Assembly: GCA_025937665.1 (NCBI GenBank)
Contig: JAICQW010000121.1
Location: forward strand, 1 to 5,519
Origin: Nitrososphaeraceae archaeon
GTDB lineage: Archaea; Thermoproteota; Nitrososphaeria; Nitrososphaerales; Nitrososphaeraceae
Length of the DNA: 5,519 nt
Direction of reading: 5' to 3'
The translations under genes were made by a program, and so were the position numbers. Below the pieces are notes generated by a model. It did no database searches. It worked only from the letters and a program-made list of their open reading frames with translations, and was not told where the DNA came from. Below are positions 1 to 5,434 of the stretch, in pieces; within the stretch, counting starts at the first letter, position 1, and every line of letters starts with the position of its first letter.

Positions 1-42
1 CCGAGAGTATTTGGAGTGATTGAAGCCAAGAATTTGTGGTGA

Positions 43-1239
43 TTACTCAACAACAACTTTGAATATATTAGACAATTTGGAGCGTTCATACAATTTTTTC
101 CAAAGTAATATCCCCAAAAATGCTGAGATGAATGAAACAGGCATTAAGATTGGTATAATGAATTTCCACAAAAGTTGTTCAAATATCAACACACTTTCAA
201 AAGTTACTAGATCTATCCCAAAAAATGATTTGAACATATTCACCGACCATGGGAAATAAAAAGTAACAAAGAAAAATGAAATGGCAACGGAGAAAATAAT
301 GCGTTTGTGATCTTTAGATTTTACAGCCACTTTATAGTTACTTTGTGTAAATATGGAAATAACATCCAATGTTATAGGTATGAGTATGTTTAGAAGATAA
401 AGAGGCAACAAACCCGCGAAATAATTATTGGAGGTGATAGTTGCAGATGATTGTATGGCCATCAAAGTAGCTGTAACGACTGTCATTCGGAAGGGAAATT
501 TGAGATTTTGAAGTGAATAAAAAATTATTGCAGTGAAAATCGGAGGAAGTGTAGATCCAAGTATTAGTGCAGTAGTTGGAGATGGATTAAAATCAAAGTA
601 CTGACCTTCCGAAAATGGAAGCGTAAACATGAAAACAAAATTAACAGAAATCAACCATAGAATTCCATAACAAATCATTTCAGATATTATCCTAAATTTT
701 CTGCTGGATTCAAATAAATGGGTTCCAATTAATGCACCTACTATAGAAAGCAACATTCCGCTTATCAACATGAGATGTGGAGGACTAAGTAGCCCATCAA
801 ACCCAAAATTTGTATGCCACCAATTATCAAATTGGCCGGAGAACAATTCCACAAGACATCCCAAGGCAATTAGTTTTAATGGATTTGGAATTTTATGAAA
901 TATGGCAAAGGAGTTCTTTAGGGAGCTTTTTTGTTTTATTGAAATTACTATCCCTGCAACAGTAGCGATCAGTGATAAACCTACTCCAGAGTACAACACT
1001 GTATGTGGTGGAGTAAAAAATGATTCAACATTTGCAACACCATGCCATATGATATCCCAATTAGCAGCTGCGACTTGAAGAGCTACTCCTAATGCAACTA
1101 GAAAATAGATCCAGAGCAATGTAGATGATGAGGAAAGTGACGGCAACAATTCTCCTTTGAAGTTCAAAATATAATTATCCATACCCTTAGACAAATTTAT
1201 TCTTATCACACCAAATGAAGGATTGGGATCGGAAACCAT
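43..1239 (-). CDS. Polytopic membrane protein with duplicated WH/PPH motif, function unknown
   Basis: A 398-residue integral membrane protein with roughly 9-10 hydrophobic segments, at about residues 40-60, 79-101, 121-137, 151-175, 184-206, 222-242, 250-268, 273-297, 312-332 and 345-380. I cannot assign a function. Residues 62-85 and 138-161 align without gaps. Both carry D-x2-WH (D62/W65/H66 and D138/W141/H142), an acidic residue six further on (E72/D148), PPH (77-79 and 153-155) and a following L-x-SG. The conserved His and Asp residues near membrane boundaries suggest a metal or cofactor site, which is inference. I have the impression that PPH-containing membrane proteins of this style occur in other prokaryotes, but I cannot name a family. 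The assigned ATG at 1239 overlaps the divergent gene by 17 bp. The ATG at 1182 (residue 20) is a plausible alternative start that removes the overlap and loses no membrane segment. The gene appears monocistronic. Confidence 0.85.
   Translation of the reverse strand: MVSDPNPSFGVIRINLSKGMDNYILNFKGELLPSLSSSSTLLWIYFLVALGVALQVAAANWDIIWHGVANVESFFTPPHTVLYSGVGLSLIATVAGIVISIKQKSSLKNSFAIFHKIPNPLKLIALGCLVELFSGQFDNWWHTNFGFDGLLSPPHLMLISGMLLSIVGALIGTHLFESSRKFRIISEMICYGILWLISVNFVFMFTLPFSEGQYFDFNPSPTTALILGSTLPPIFTAIIFYSLQNLKFPFRMTVVTATLMAIQSSATITSNNYFAGLLPLYLLNILIPITLDVISIFTQSNYKVAVKSKDHKRIIFSVAISFFFVTFYFPWSVNMFKSFFGIDLVTFESVLIFEQLLWKFIIPILMPVSFISAFLGILLWKKLYERSKLSNIFKVVVE
757..828 (-). repeat. Internal protein repeat, copy 2 (residues 138-161)
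   Basis: Second copy of the unit, with D138, W141, H142, D148, P153, P154, H155, L158, S160 and G161. The spacing between the two histidines is 13 residues, exactly as in copy 1. A two-fold pseudo-symmetric arrangement of the N-terminal half of the protein is a reasonable inference. Confidence 0.7.
985..1056 (-). repeat. Internal protein repeat, copy 1 (residues 62-85)
   Basis: First copy of the duplicated D-x2-WH-x5-E-x4-PPH-x2-L-x-SG unit within the membrane protein. It matches copy 2 (757-828) without gaps, sharing D, W, H, P, P, H, L, S and G plus an acidic position. The nucleotide sequences have diverged, so this is an old protein-level duplication or functional convergence, not a recent DNA repeat. 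Confidence 0.7.
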
Positions 1240-1591
1240 TATCTTCTATGCTTTGGTGGATTTACAAAGACATGGTGAAAATGTAGTGGATTTTTTTGAA
1301 ATGGATAGAGTATTAGATGAATTGGCTCGGACATTTGCCGCACCGAGTGCAACGACTTGGTTCAAATTTACTCGAAACAAGTCGCCGACACGAGATGAAT
1401 ACAGACTCAAGGTAATTGAGTTCATGAACTTGTTTGAAAATGCTCTGTCAATTGGTTATCAGGATTATCCTAATTCGGATAATTTGTTGGATCATGTGAA
1501 AAGAGGAGTAGAACACCAAGCCAACGAGATATTGTCGGGGAAGAACAAGGAAGTGGAAAAAAGATTCAAGTATTATGTAGACCACGGCTAG
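1223..1591 (+). CDS. Hypothetical protein, 122 residues
   Basis: I do not recognise this protein. It is soluble, mixed-charge and probably mostly helical, with no membrane segment, cysteine motif or nucleotide-binding loop. The basic stretch at residues 51-62 (RNKSPTRDEYRL) and the charged C-terminus (KNKEVEKRFKYY) are the main visible features. The start is uncertain. The longest reading uses TTG at 1223, which lies inside the 5' end of the divergent membrane gene. An AT-rich box (aaatttat, 1193-1200) is centred about 26 nt before it, as expected for a leaderless archaeal transcript. GTG at 1256 and ATG at 1301 (residue 27) are alternatives, and the ATG would give a 96-residue protein with no overlap. 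A T-rich stretch at about 1630-1640 after the stop may end transcription. It could also be a remnant of a longer gene. Confidence 0.55.
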   Translation: MGSETIIFYALVDLQRHGENVVDFFEMDRVLDELARTFAAPSATTWFKFTRNKSPTRDEYRLKVIEFMNLFENALSIGYQDYPNSDNLLDHVKRGVEHQANEILSGKNKEVEKRFKYYVDHG

Positions 1592-1722
1592 CTTTCAGAA
1601 ATGATCAACAGGTCAACTTCGTTCGGAATTATTATTTTTGTATATGGTTGTTTCTGAACTTAATAAAAAGAAATTTAGAAAGAACTACACTAATATCATG
1701 TTATTTCTATAATTATTTTGGC

Positions 1723-1929
1723 ATGAGGAAGAAACAGTCTTCAAAAAGAAAAATAACAGGTAAGGAATTATCATTGCAGGACGAATTAAATATCAGGATT
1801 ACTACTCTAGTAGAATTACTAGAGAATAAGGGGGTTTTGAATAATGGGGAGTTTGAGAGACTGACAGTTATGAGATTGCATGAGATTTCAAAGGCAAGAG
1901 CATTTGAAGATCTGGAAGAAGAGATCTGA
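1723..1929 (+). CDS. Small acidic-tailed helical protein, 68 residues
   Basis: A small conserved-looking protein of unknown function. Residues 1-14 are very basic (RKKQSSKRK). Residues 18-38 form a helix ending in ELLENKGVLNNGEFE, a helix-turn-helix-like pattern also seen in short SHOCT-like oligomerisation modules. The end is acidic (FEDLEEEI). From memory, small proteins with this kind of tail are common in Thaumarchaeota, but I could not check this. I chose the ATG at 1723. The same frame extends upstream to a TTG at 1648, but the added 25 residues (rich in F, N, Y and C) look like translated AT-rich spacer. No clear Shine-Dalgarno sequence precedes the ATG. The gene lies 131 bp after the 122-residue gene on the same strand and may or may not be co-transcribed. 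It is convergent with the ABC operon. Confidence 0.65.
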   Translation: MRKKQSSKRKITGKELSLQDELNIRITTLVELLENKGVLNNGEFERLTVMRLHEISKARAFEDLEEEI

Positions 1930-2040
1930 TCATAGCAATTCAATACAAGATAGAATTATTACTCATCGTAGGTATCACATTTATTTCTTGATTATTTCTA
2001 GAATTAATTAAATATTTACTTCCTACTGTAATTCATAGTT

Positions 2041-2058
2041 AAAGAAATCGATTCTTTT
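2041..2058. terminator. Weak hairpin between convergent genes, possible bidirectional terminator
   Basis: The 140-bp gap between the convergent 68-residue gene and the ABC permease is AT-rich. It contains AAAGAA (2041-2046) and TTCTTT (2052-2057) around a five-base loop, 12 bp beyond the permease stop. A T-rich tract on the plus strand (about 1978-2000) could serve the plus-strand gene. Archaeal termination relies mainly on T-runs, so the assignment is tentative. Confidence 0.25.
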
Positions 2059-2069
2059 ACTATATCATG

Positions 2070-2849
2070 CTAAACAGCCTTCATTCGCCTAAATGACAAG
2101 ATCCCTATTATAGTAATGATGAAAGTAAATAATAATAGTACTGCAAGGTCGTATTCGAAAGAGTACGTTCCTAAATGTAATATACTATTTCTTAATGCAT
2201 CTACTGAATATGTGGCAGGGTCAATAAGAGTGATTAACTTTAACCAAGCAGGTAAATTGTCAATTGGGAAAAGCGCTCCACTTAGGAAAAATAATGGGAA
2301 TACTACAAAACTAATAATTAATTGAAATCCTTCCAAGCTCTCAATATAGCTTCCAAATGTTAGTCCCAACGACGTTAGACAAAATGAAAGAATCAGGACA
2401 ATTGACAATATTTGGAGTAATGATAGTGCGTCATAATTTATCCCCAAAGCAATACCGACAACAAGTACGATAGCGACCTGAAAAAGCGAAGTTGTCATTC
2501 CACCAAGAGTCTTGCCAACAAACACTGTAGTTCTACTGGATGGGGCAACCATTACACTTTTAAGAAAATCAAATTTTCTGTCCCAAATGATATATGAACC
2601 GAAAAAAACAGATGTAAAAATTACCGACATACAGATGATTCCTGGAAAAATGAATTTTTCGTAATCTGTTCCTATTTGCAGATTCGTTGACCCTAGTCCA
2701 GAACCTATGACGCTTAACCATAATAGGGGGGTGAAAGTAGATGCTACAAGTCTACTTCTTTCACGTAGGAACACCTTAATTTCTCTAAGCCATAACGCAT
2801 AGAGCTGTCCTAATACAATGTTTGAACTAAGATTTTTTGTACTGAGCAT
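2070..2849 (-). CDS. ABC-2 type permease (DrrB-like) of exporter
   Basis: The membrane subunit of an ABC-2 exporter, expected to dimerise and form the translocation path for the ATPase encoded just upstream. It has 259 residues, normal for DrrB-type permeases, with six probable membrane segments at about 33-53, 65-88, 115-136, 145-166, 176-196 and 235-253. Family hallmarks are visible. The cytoplasmic coupling stretch has WDRKFDFLKSVMVAPSSR (89-106). The re-entrant region has FFLSGALFPIDNLPAWL (187-203). DPATYSVDALR (210-220) corresponds to the usual NPLTYAVDALR. The ATG start lies within the end of the ATPase gene (23-bp overlap), so translational coupling is likely. A GGAGG sequence lies 14 nt before the ATG. 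The family exports drugs, lipids or polysaccharide intermediates, and the substrate here cannot be read from sequence. Confidence 0.93.
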   Translation of the reverse strand: MLSTKNLSSNIVLGQLYALWLREIKVFLRERSRLVASTFTPLLWLSVIGSGLGSTNLQIGTDYEKFIFPGIICMSVIFTSVFFGSYIIWDRKFDFLKSVMVAPSSRTTVFVGKTLGGMTTSLFQVAIVLVVGIALGINYDALSLLQILSIVLILSFCLTSLGLTFGSYIESLEGFQLIISFVVFPLFFLSGALFPIDNLPAWLKLITLIDPATYSVDALRNSILHLGTYSFEYDLAVLLLFTFIITIIGILSFRRMKAV

Positions 2850-3792
2850 ATCTTTGCATGAATCCTCCTTCTGGACTGTCTCCGGACAAGTAATCTCCTG
2901 AAAGTTTCAAGAATACATCATTTAGTGTAGGTTTATTATATTCTATGTTCTGGACACCATCTAAATCCTTTATTAGCATATGCAAGTTTGAGTTTACTTT
3001 TTCCATGTAAATTATGACAGATTTTTCTTTCCGCTCTACCTTATGAACACAATCAAATTTAGTAAAATCTTTGTCTAGAGGGATTCGATCCTTGAACGTT
3101 ATCTTTACAACATCACCACCAATTTCCTGTTTTAATTTTGATGGTGAATCTAGTGCAATTATTTTCCCGTTAGTAATAAAACCAATTCTATCACACAACA
3201 TATCAGCCTCCTCCATATAGTGTGTCGTCAATATGATAGTAACCTTTTCCTCACGTACTATTTTTTTGATATACTTCCACATAGTTTCTCTACTTTTCGG
3301 ATCTAAACCCAATGTGGGTTCATCTAAAAAGAAAACTTTAGGATGATGTAAGAGTCCGCGTGCAATTTCTAACCGTCTTCTCATTCCTCCTGAGTATTTC
3401 TTTACCTGGTCATTTTTTCTATCCTCCAATCCAACTAAATCTAGTACCTCCGAAATTCTTTTTTCTCTTAACTTTCGAGGTATCCCATAGAGTAACGCAT
3501 GAACCTTTAAATTTTCATACCCAGTTAGGATATCATCACTGCTTGGAGCTTGAAAAACTACACCAATGCTCTGTCTTACTTTATTTGCATTGTGCAAAAC
3601 ATCAAAACCATTCACAATAGCTCCTCCCTCCGTCGGCTTTAGCAGAGTAGCCAGTATATGTATTAGAGTGGTCTTTCCTGCCCCATTTGGCCCTAAAAGT
3701 CCAAATATTTCATTCTCTTTGACTTCAAAACTTAAGCCATCTAATGCTTTGAAGTCTGCATACTTCTTGACAAGATTCTTTACAGATATCAA
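2827..3792 (-). CDS. ABC transporter ATPase (DrrA-like)
   Basis: The ATP-hydrolysing subunit of a DrrA-type exporter, 321 residues. All catalytic elements are present: Walker A GPNGAGKTT (34-42), Q-loop Q81, signature YSGGM (133-137), Walker B VFFLDEPT (153-160), D-loop GLDP (162-165) and switch H191. A C-terminal domain at about 225-300 resembles the accessory domain of DrrA-type ATPases (DUF4162) and ends in PTLNDVFLKLSG, a hallmark of this group. A further 20-odd residue tail (DYLSGDSPEGG...) overlaps the permease start. The start is TTG at 3792: no ATG lies between it and the upstream in-frame stop at 3826-3828, and the N-terminus MISVKNLVKKY matches the family exactly. A TATA-like box 25-34 nt upstream indicates a nearly leaderless transcript. 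It is the first gene of a two-gene operon with the permease. Confidence 0.95.
   Translation of the reverse strand: MISVKNLVKKYADFKALDGLSFEVKENEIFGLLGPNGAGKTTLIHILATLLKPTEGGAIVNGFDVLHNANKVRQSIGVVFQAPSSDDILTGYENLKVHALLYGIPRKLREKRISEVLDLVGLEDRKNDQVKKYSGGMRRRLEIARGLLHHPKVFFLDEPTLGLDPKSRETMWKYIKKIVREEKVTIILTTHYMEEADMLCDRIGFITNGKIIALDSPSKLKQEIGGDVVKITFKDRIPLDKDFTKFDCVHKVERKEKSVIIYMEKVNSNLHMLIKDLDGVQNIEYNKPTLNDVFLKLSGDYLSGDSPEGGFMQRYAQYKKS
2864..2870 (-). promoter_or_regulatory. Shine-Dalgarno-like AAGGAGG before permease start
   Basis: On the minus strand AAGGAGG is followed by 14 nt and then the permease ATG at 2849. It lies inside the ATPase gene, encoding the E-G-G of its C-terminal tail. The match to the anti-Shine-Dalgarno sequence is strong but the spacing is longer than usual, so it may assist re-initiation rather than act as a standard site. 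Confidence 0.45.
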
Positions 3793-3816
3793 GTAATCTA
3801 AATTGTTTGGCCACCC

Positions 3817-3826
3817 TTTAAAATAT
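3817..3826 (-). promoter_or_regulatory. TATA-like box for the ABC operon
   Basis: On the minus strand this reads ATATTTTAAA, centred about 29 nt upstream of the TTG start at 3792. With the archaeal TATA-to-start distance of about 26 nt, transcription would begin within a few bases of the TTG, giving a leaderless or near-leaderless ABC mRNA. Confidence 0.45.
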
Positions 3827-4039
3827 CATTTGCAACGTCACTTGCTTTTTTGATAGGTCATCTAATTCAAGGTATCGCATTACCTGGTGTACGAGCGTCA
3901 GAGCTGGAATTTACTTTTAACCAATTTTCAGTGAGTTTGTGATCAGAATGTTAACTTTCGTAACATACGAGCCCCTTTTATGTCCCTTTAGATCTTTACA
4001 TGTATGGGTATTATCAATAGTAAATCTTTTGCACTTAAA

Positions 4040-4053
4040 GTTAATTGATTAAC
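4040..4053. repeat. GTTAAT-TG-ATTAAC palindrome, candidate operator
   Basis: A perfect inverted repeat of 6 bp with a 2-bp spacer in the divergent intergenic region. It is about 57 bp upstream of the plus-strand TATA box and about 214 bp upstream of the ABC promoter box. The symmetry suits a dimeric helix-turn-helix regulator, which is inference. A chance palindrome in AT-rich DNA is possible. Confidence 0.35.
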
Positions 4054-4109
4054 TCGGATTAATTACTGAACTATTGAAACAATTATTGTTACTCCCCAGC
4101 GGGATCATA

Positions 4110-4119
4110 TTTTTATAAG
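4110..4119 (+). promoter_or_regulatory. TATA-like box upstream of the JAMM gene
   Basis: TTTTTATAAG is one of the best archaeal TATA-box matches in the non-coding DNA of this window. A start of transcription near 4140 would leave a leader of about 85 nt before the GTG at 4226, containing a mini-ORF and a Shine-Dalgarno-like sequence. A second AT-rich stretch (about 4203-4213) is a weaker alternative promoter. Confidence 0.4.
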
Positions 4120-4153
4120 TTTATGCATTTCATTAAAGTATTTCTATCAACAT

Positions 4154-4192
4154 ATGACTGTACGATTAATTTCTTTTGATTGTGTAAGTTAA
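4154..4192 (+). promoter_or_regulatory. Possible 12-codon upstream mini-ORF in JAMM leader
   Basis: An ATG about 14 nt after the predicted transcription start opens a 12-residue frame (MTVRLISFDCVS) ending in TAA at 4190-4192. It is in the same frame as the JAMM gene, which follows after 33 nt with no further stop. It may be a chance ORF, a leader peptide, or the trace of an older upstream start now cut off by the TAA. Confidence 0.2.
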
Positions 4193-4216
4193 CCAGTAAT
4201 AGTTAATTTTAATACC

Positions 4217-4221
4217 AGGAA
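4217..4221 (+). promoter_or_regulatory. Shine-Dalgarno-like AGGAA before JAMM GTG start
   Basis: AGGA (4217-4220) ends five bases before the GTG at 4226. This supports GTG 4226 over the in-frame GTG at 4238, and fits a leadered mRNA started from the TATA box at 4110-4119. Confidence 0.4.
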
Positions 4222-4225
4222 ATTC

Positions 4226-4657
4226 GTGATTACTGTTGTGCTTTTTAAAAGGAAGAAGGATCCGGCTGAAGTGAAGCGAAAAATAGTTCTGACAAAAGAG
4301 ATTATAGACAGTGTAATAACGTATGCAAAATCATGGCATCCTAATGAGGGAATATTGATCTTGCAAGGAAAAAAAGAAAAAAATGTAATTAGAATAACCG
4401 GTTTAATAATTCCGCCATTTTCTTCTCATGGGCCATATTACTCCGGCTTTCCAGTGTATGAACTTCCGTTCGATTTATCATATATTGGCACAATACATTC
4501 CCATCCTAGCGGGTCCAATCGCCCGTCACTAGAGGATTTGAATCATTTTTTTGGATTGGTATCATTAATAATTTGTTATCCATATGACGTTGGAAATATT
4601 GGAGCGTTCGACCGTAATGGGATTAAGATGGATGTCGAAACAGAAGATAATTCTTGA
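4226..4657 (+). CDS. JAMM/MPN-domain metalloprotease (archaeal desampylase-like)
   Basis: A single-domain JAB1/MPN (Mov34/PAD-1) protein of 143 residues, close to the size of archaeal JAMM isopeptidases such as the Haloferax desampylase. The zinc-site motif is complete: E41 (in NEGILILQGK), H91 and H93 (in TIHSHPSG), then S101 and D104 after the canonical seven-residue gap. This predicts an active zinc-dependent peptidase that removes ubiquitin-like or SAMP-like modifiers, or cuts them from precursors. That substrate is inferred from the family. No ubiquitin-like, E1-like or proteasome gene is in view. The N-terminus is basic (KRKKDPAEVKRK). The start is GTG at 4226, supported by AGGA five bases upstream; the first in-frame ATG falls at residue 135, past the catalytic motif. 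Its 3' end overlaps the next gene by 26 bp in another frame. Confidence 0.88.
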   Translation: MITVVLFKRKKDPAEVKRKIVLTKEIIDSVITYAKSWHPNEGILILQGKKEKNVIRITGLIIPPFSSHGPYYSGFPVYELPFDLSYIGTIHSHPSGSNRPSLEDLNHFFGLVSLIICYPYDVGNIGAFDRNGIKMDVETEDNS

Positions 4658-4838
4658 TAAAATCAACATTACACCAAATTCTGTGTTAGAATTTATCCAA
4701 TCAACTATTGCGGAGGATAATTGGCCAAACACTAGTGGGGAAAGAAAACCCACCAGAGAACATGTAAAGATATCAGGTAATTTTATCATCATAACAAAAT
4801 ATAAAAAAGTTCAAACTGGCAGGGAATTGGTTTCTTGA
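4632..4838 (+). CDS. Small protein overlapping the JAMM gene, 68 residues
   Basis: I do not recognise this protein. It is a 68-residue soluble polypeptide with a probable N-terminal helix (residues 15-28), a central polar loop around WPNTSGERKPTREH (31-44) and a hydrophobic strand-like stretch (NFIIITKYKKV, 50-60). The reading looks coding because it continues 180 bp past the JAMM stop with sensible amino-acid composition. ATG 4632 gives a 26-bp overlap with the JAMM gene in the +1 frame. Earlier in-frame ATGs at 4584 and 4617 exist but would lengthen the overlap. The arrangement suggests translational coupling and a related role, perhaps as a partner or substrate adaptor, which is inference. 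The C-terminus lacks a diglycine, so it is not an obvious ubiquitin-like modifier. It ends 33 bp from the convergent response regulator. Confidence 0.55.
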   Translation: MSKQKIILDKINITPNSVLEFIQSTIAEDNWPNTSGERKPTREHVKISGNFIIITKYKKVQTGRELVS

Positions 4839-4871
4839 TTGGATGGGATGGTTCAACAAATATAAATAATT

Positions 4872-5321
4872 TCAGGTTCGACAATTTTTCTGAATTTGAG
4901 GTCTTACCCTTTTTAAGCCTAGAAAGTAAATCTCAACCTCGTCTCTCACTTCTTGGCATAATCTATTAATGGTTATTGGCTTTTCAAGGAATGAGTCTAT
5001 AACTCCATCTTTCAAATATTTTTGAAAATTCGGATTATCTTGCATATCGAATGCGCTTACTAACATCGTTCTTACATTAGGATTAAGTTCTTTGACCTTT
5101 TTTAGTAATTCCAATCCGGTCATAATAGACATCCTCATATCAGAAATGATCAAAGCGTAATTTTGTTTATTTTGGCAAAAATGTTCTAACGCTAGCGTTG
5201 GGTCGCTAAAACTTACAACAGAAATGCCATCAATATTGCTACCTATTGCATCCTGGAAAAGATCAGTTATATCTATCTCATCGTCTACTATACTAACAAT
5301 TCTGTTTGCCAAGTATACCAT
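4872..5321 (-). CDS. Single-domain response regulator (CheY-like receiver)
   Basis: A phosphoacceptor receiver protein of 149 residues with one REC domain (about 7-125) and a short C-terminal tail (FLGLKRVRPQIQKN...), but no DNA-binding or enzymatic output domain. Key residues are present: acidic pair D13/D14, phosphorylation site D61 (in LIISDMRM), switch S89 and K114-P115. The usual proline of the D-x-R-M-P-x-M-x-G loop is serine (S65), a mild departure away from the active site. It should receive phosphate from a histidine kinase that is not in this window and signal by protein contact, as many orphan thaumarchaeal receivers presumably do. The ATG at 5321 has no Shine-Dalgarno sequence, and a TATA-like box lies about 34 nt upstream. 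On the minus strand the sequence past its stop is T-rich, which may end transcription. Confidence 0.93.
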   Translation of the reverse strand: MVYLANRIVSIVDDEIDITDLFQDAIGSNIDGISVVSFSDPTLALEHFCQNKQNYALIISDMRMSIMTGLELLKKVKELNPNVRTMLVSAFDMQDNPNFQKYLKDGVIDSFLEKPITINRLCQEVRDEVEIYFLGLKRVRPQIQKNCRT

Positions 5322-5350
5322 CCGGAGTGCAAAAATTATTGAAAAAATAT

Positions 5351-5358
5351 GTTATAAA
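5351..5358 (-). promoter_or_regulatory. TATA-like box for the response regulator
   Basis: On the minus strand this reads TTTATAAC, centred about 34 nt upstream of the ATG at 5321. It predicts a leader of under 10 nt, in keeping with the absence of a Shine-Dalgarno sequence. Confidence 0.4.
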
Positions 5359-5434
5359 CTTTTTGTTGATTTTCTAAATCTAAATATAAAAGAATTTTTT
5401 GTGCAATATTTGATCTACAGTTAATATGATTTAT

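Larger units (their letters stand above)
3793..4225. other. 433-bp divergent intergenic region
   Basis: Non-coding spacer between the divergent ABC operon and the JAMM gene. It holds a TATA-like box for each side, a 14-bp palindrome (4040-4053) and two weak inverted repeats, AGGTA/TACCT (3870-3874, 3881-3885) and ATGTTA/TAACAT (3948-3953, 3961-3966). GTTAAC or GTTAAT occurs at 3950, 4040, 4188 and 4202. I see no tRNA or convincing structured RNA. The length is generous for a compact archaeal genome, so a small RNA or regulatory sites are possible but unproven. Confidence 0.6.

Noticed and set aside
20..259. Plus-strand frame opposite the end of the membrane gene
   Set aside because: Lies wholly opposite a convincing multi-spanning protein; its residues are typical of an antisense shadow.
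1595..1608. 14-base sequence TCAGAAATGATCAA repeated at 5140-5153
   Set aside because: One copy is inside the receiver coding sequence and there is no flanking similarity; a match of this length can occur by chance or from common codons.
1648..1722. TTG-started N-terminal extension of the 68-residue protein
   Set aside because: The 25 added residues are F/N/Y/C-rich like translated spacer, and a better ATG exists at 1723.
1713..1943. Minus-strand frame of 76 residues
   Set aside because: Antisense to the 68-residue plus-strand gene, serine-rich and low complexity; the plus strand gives the more protein-like sequence.
2116..2325. Plus-strand frame within the permease gene
   Set aside because: Antisense to a clear ABC-2 permease with family motifs.
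3080..3091. GGGATTCGATCC, resembling a tRNA T-arm
   Set aside because: Falls inside the ATPase coding sequence, with no acceptor stem or anticodon arm around it.
3360..3796. Two plus-strand frames within the ABC ATPase gene
   Set aside because: Antisense to the Walker A, signature and Walker B regions of a complete ATPase.
3948..4052. 34-codon plus-strand ORF in the divergent spacer
   Set aside because: Short, hydrophobic, without a clear promoter or ribosome site, and its start lies in an inverted repeat; most likely chance.
4565..4792. Minus-strand frame opposite the JAMM/small-protein junction
   Set aside because: Overlaps two better plus-strand readings and shows no recognisable features.
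4632..4838. Idea that the small JAMM-linked protein is a ubiquitin-like modifier
   Set aside because: It has no C-terminal diglycine and no visible beta-grasp pattern; proximity alone is not enough.
5224..5424. Plus-strand frame running out of the receiver gene
   Set aside because: Starts antisense to the receiver's N-terminus and continues as low-complexity AT-rich translation.
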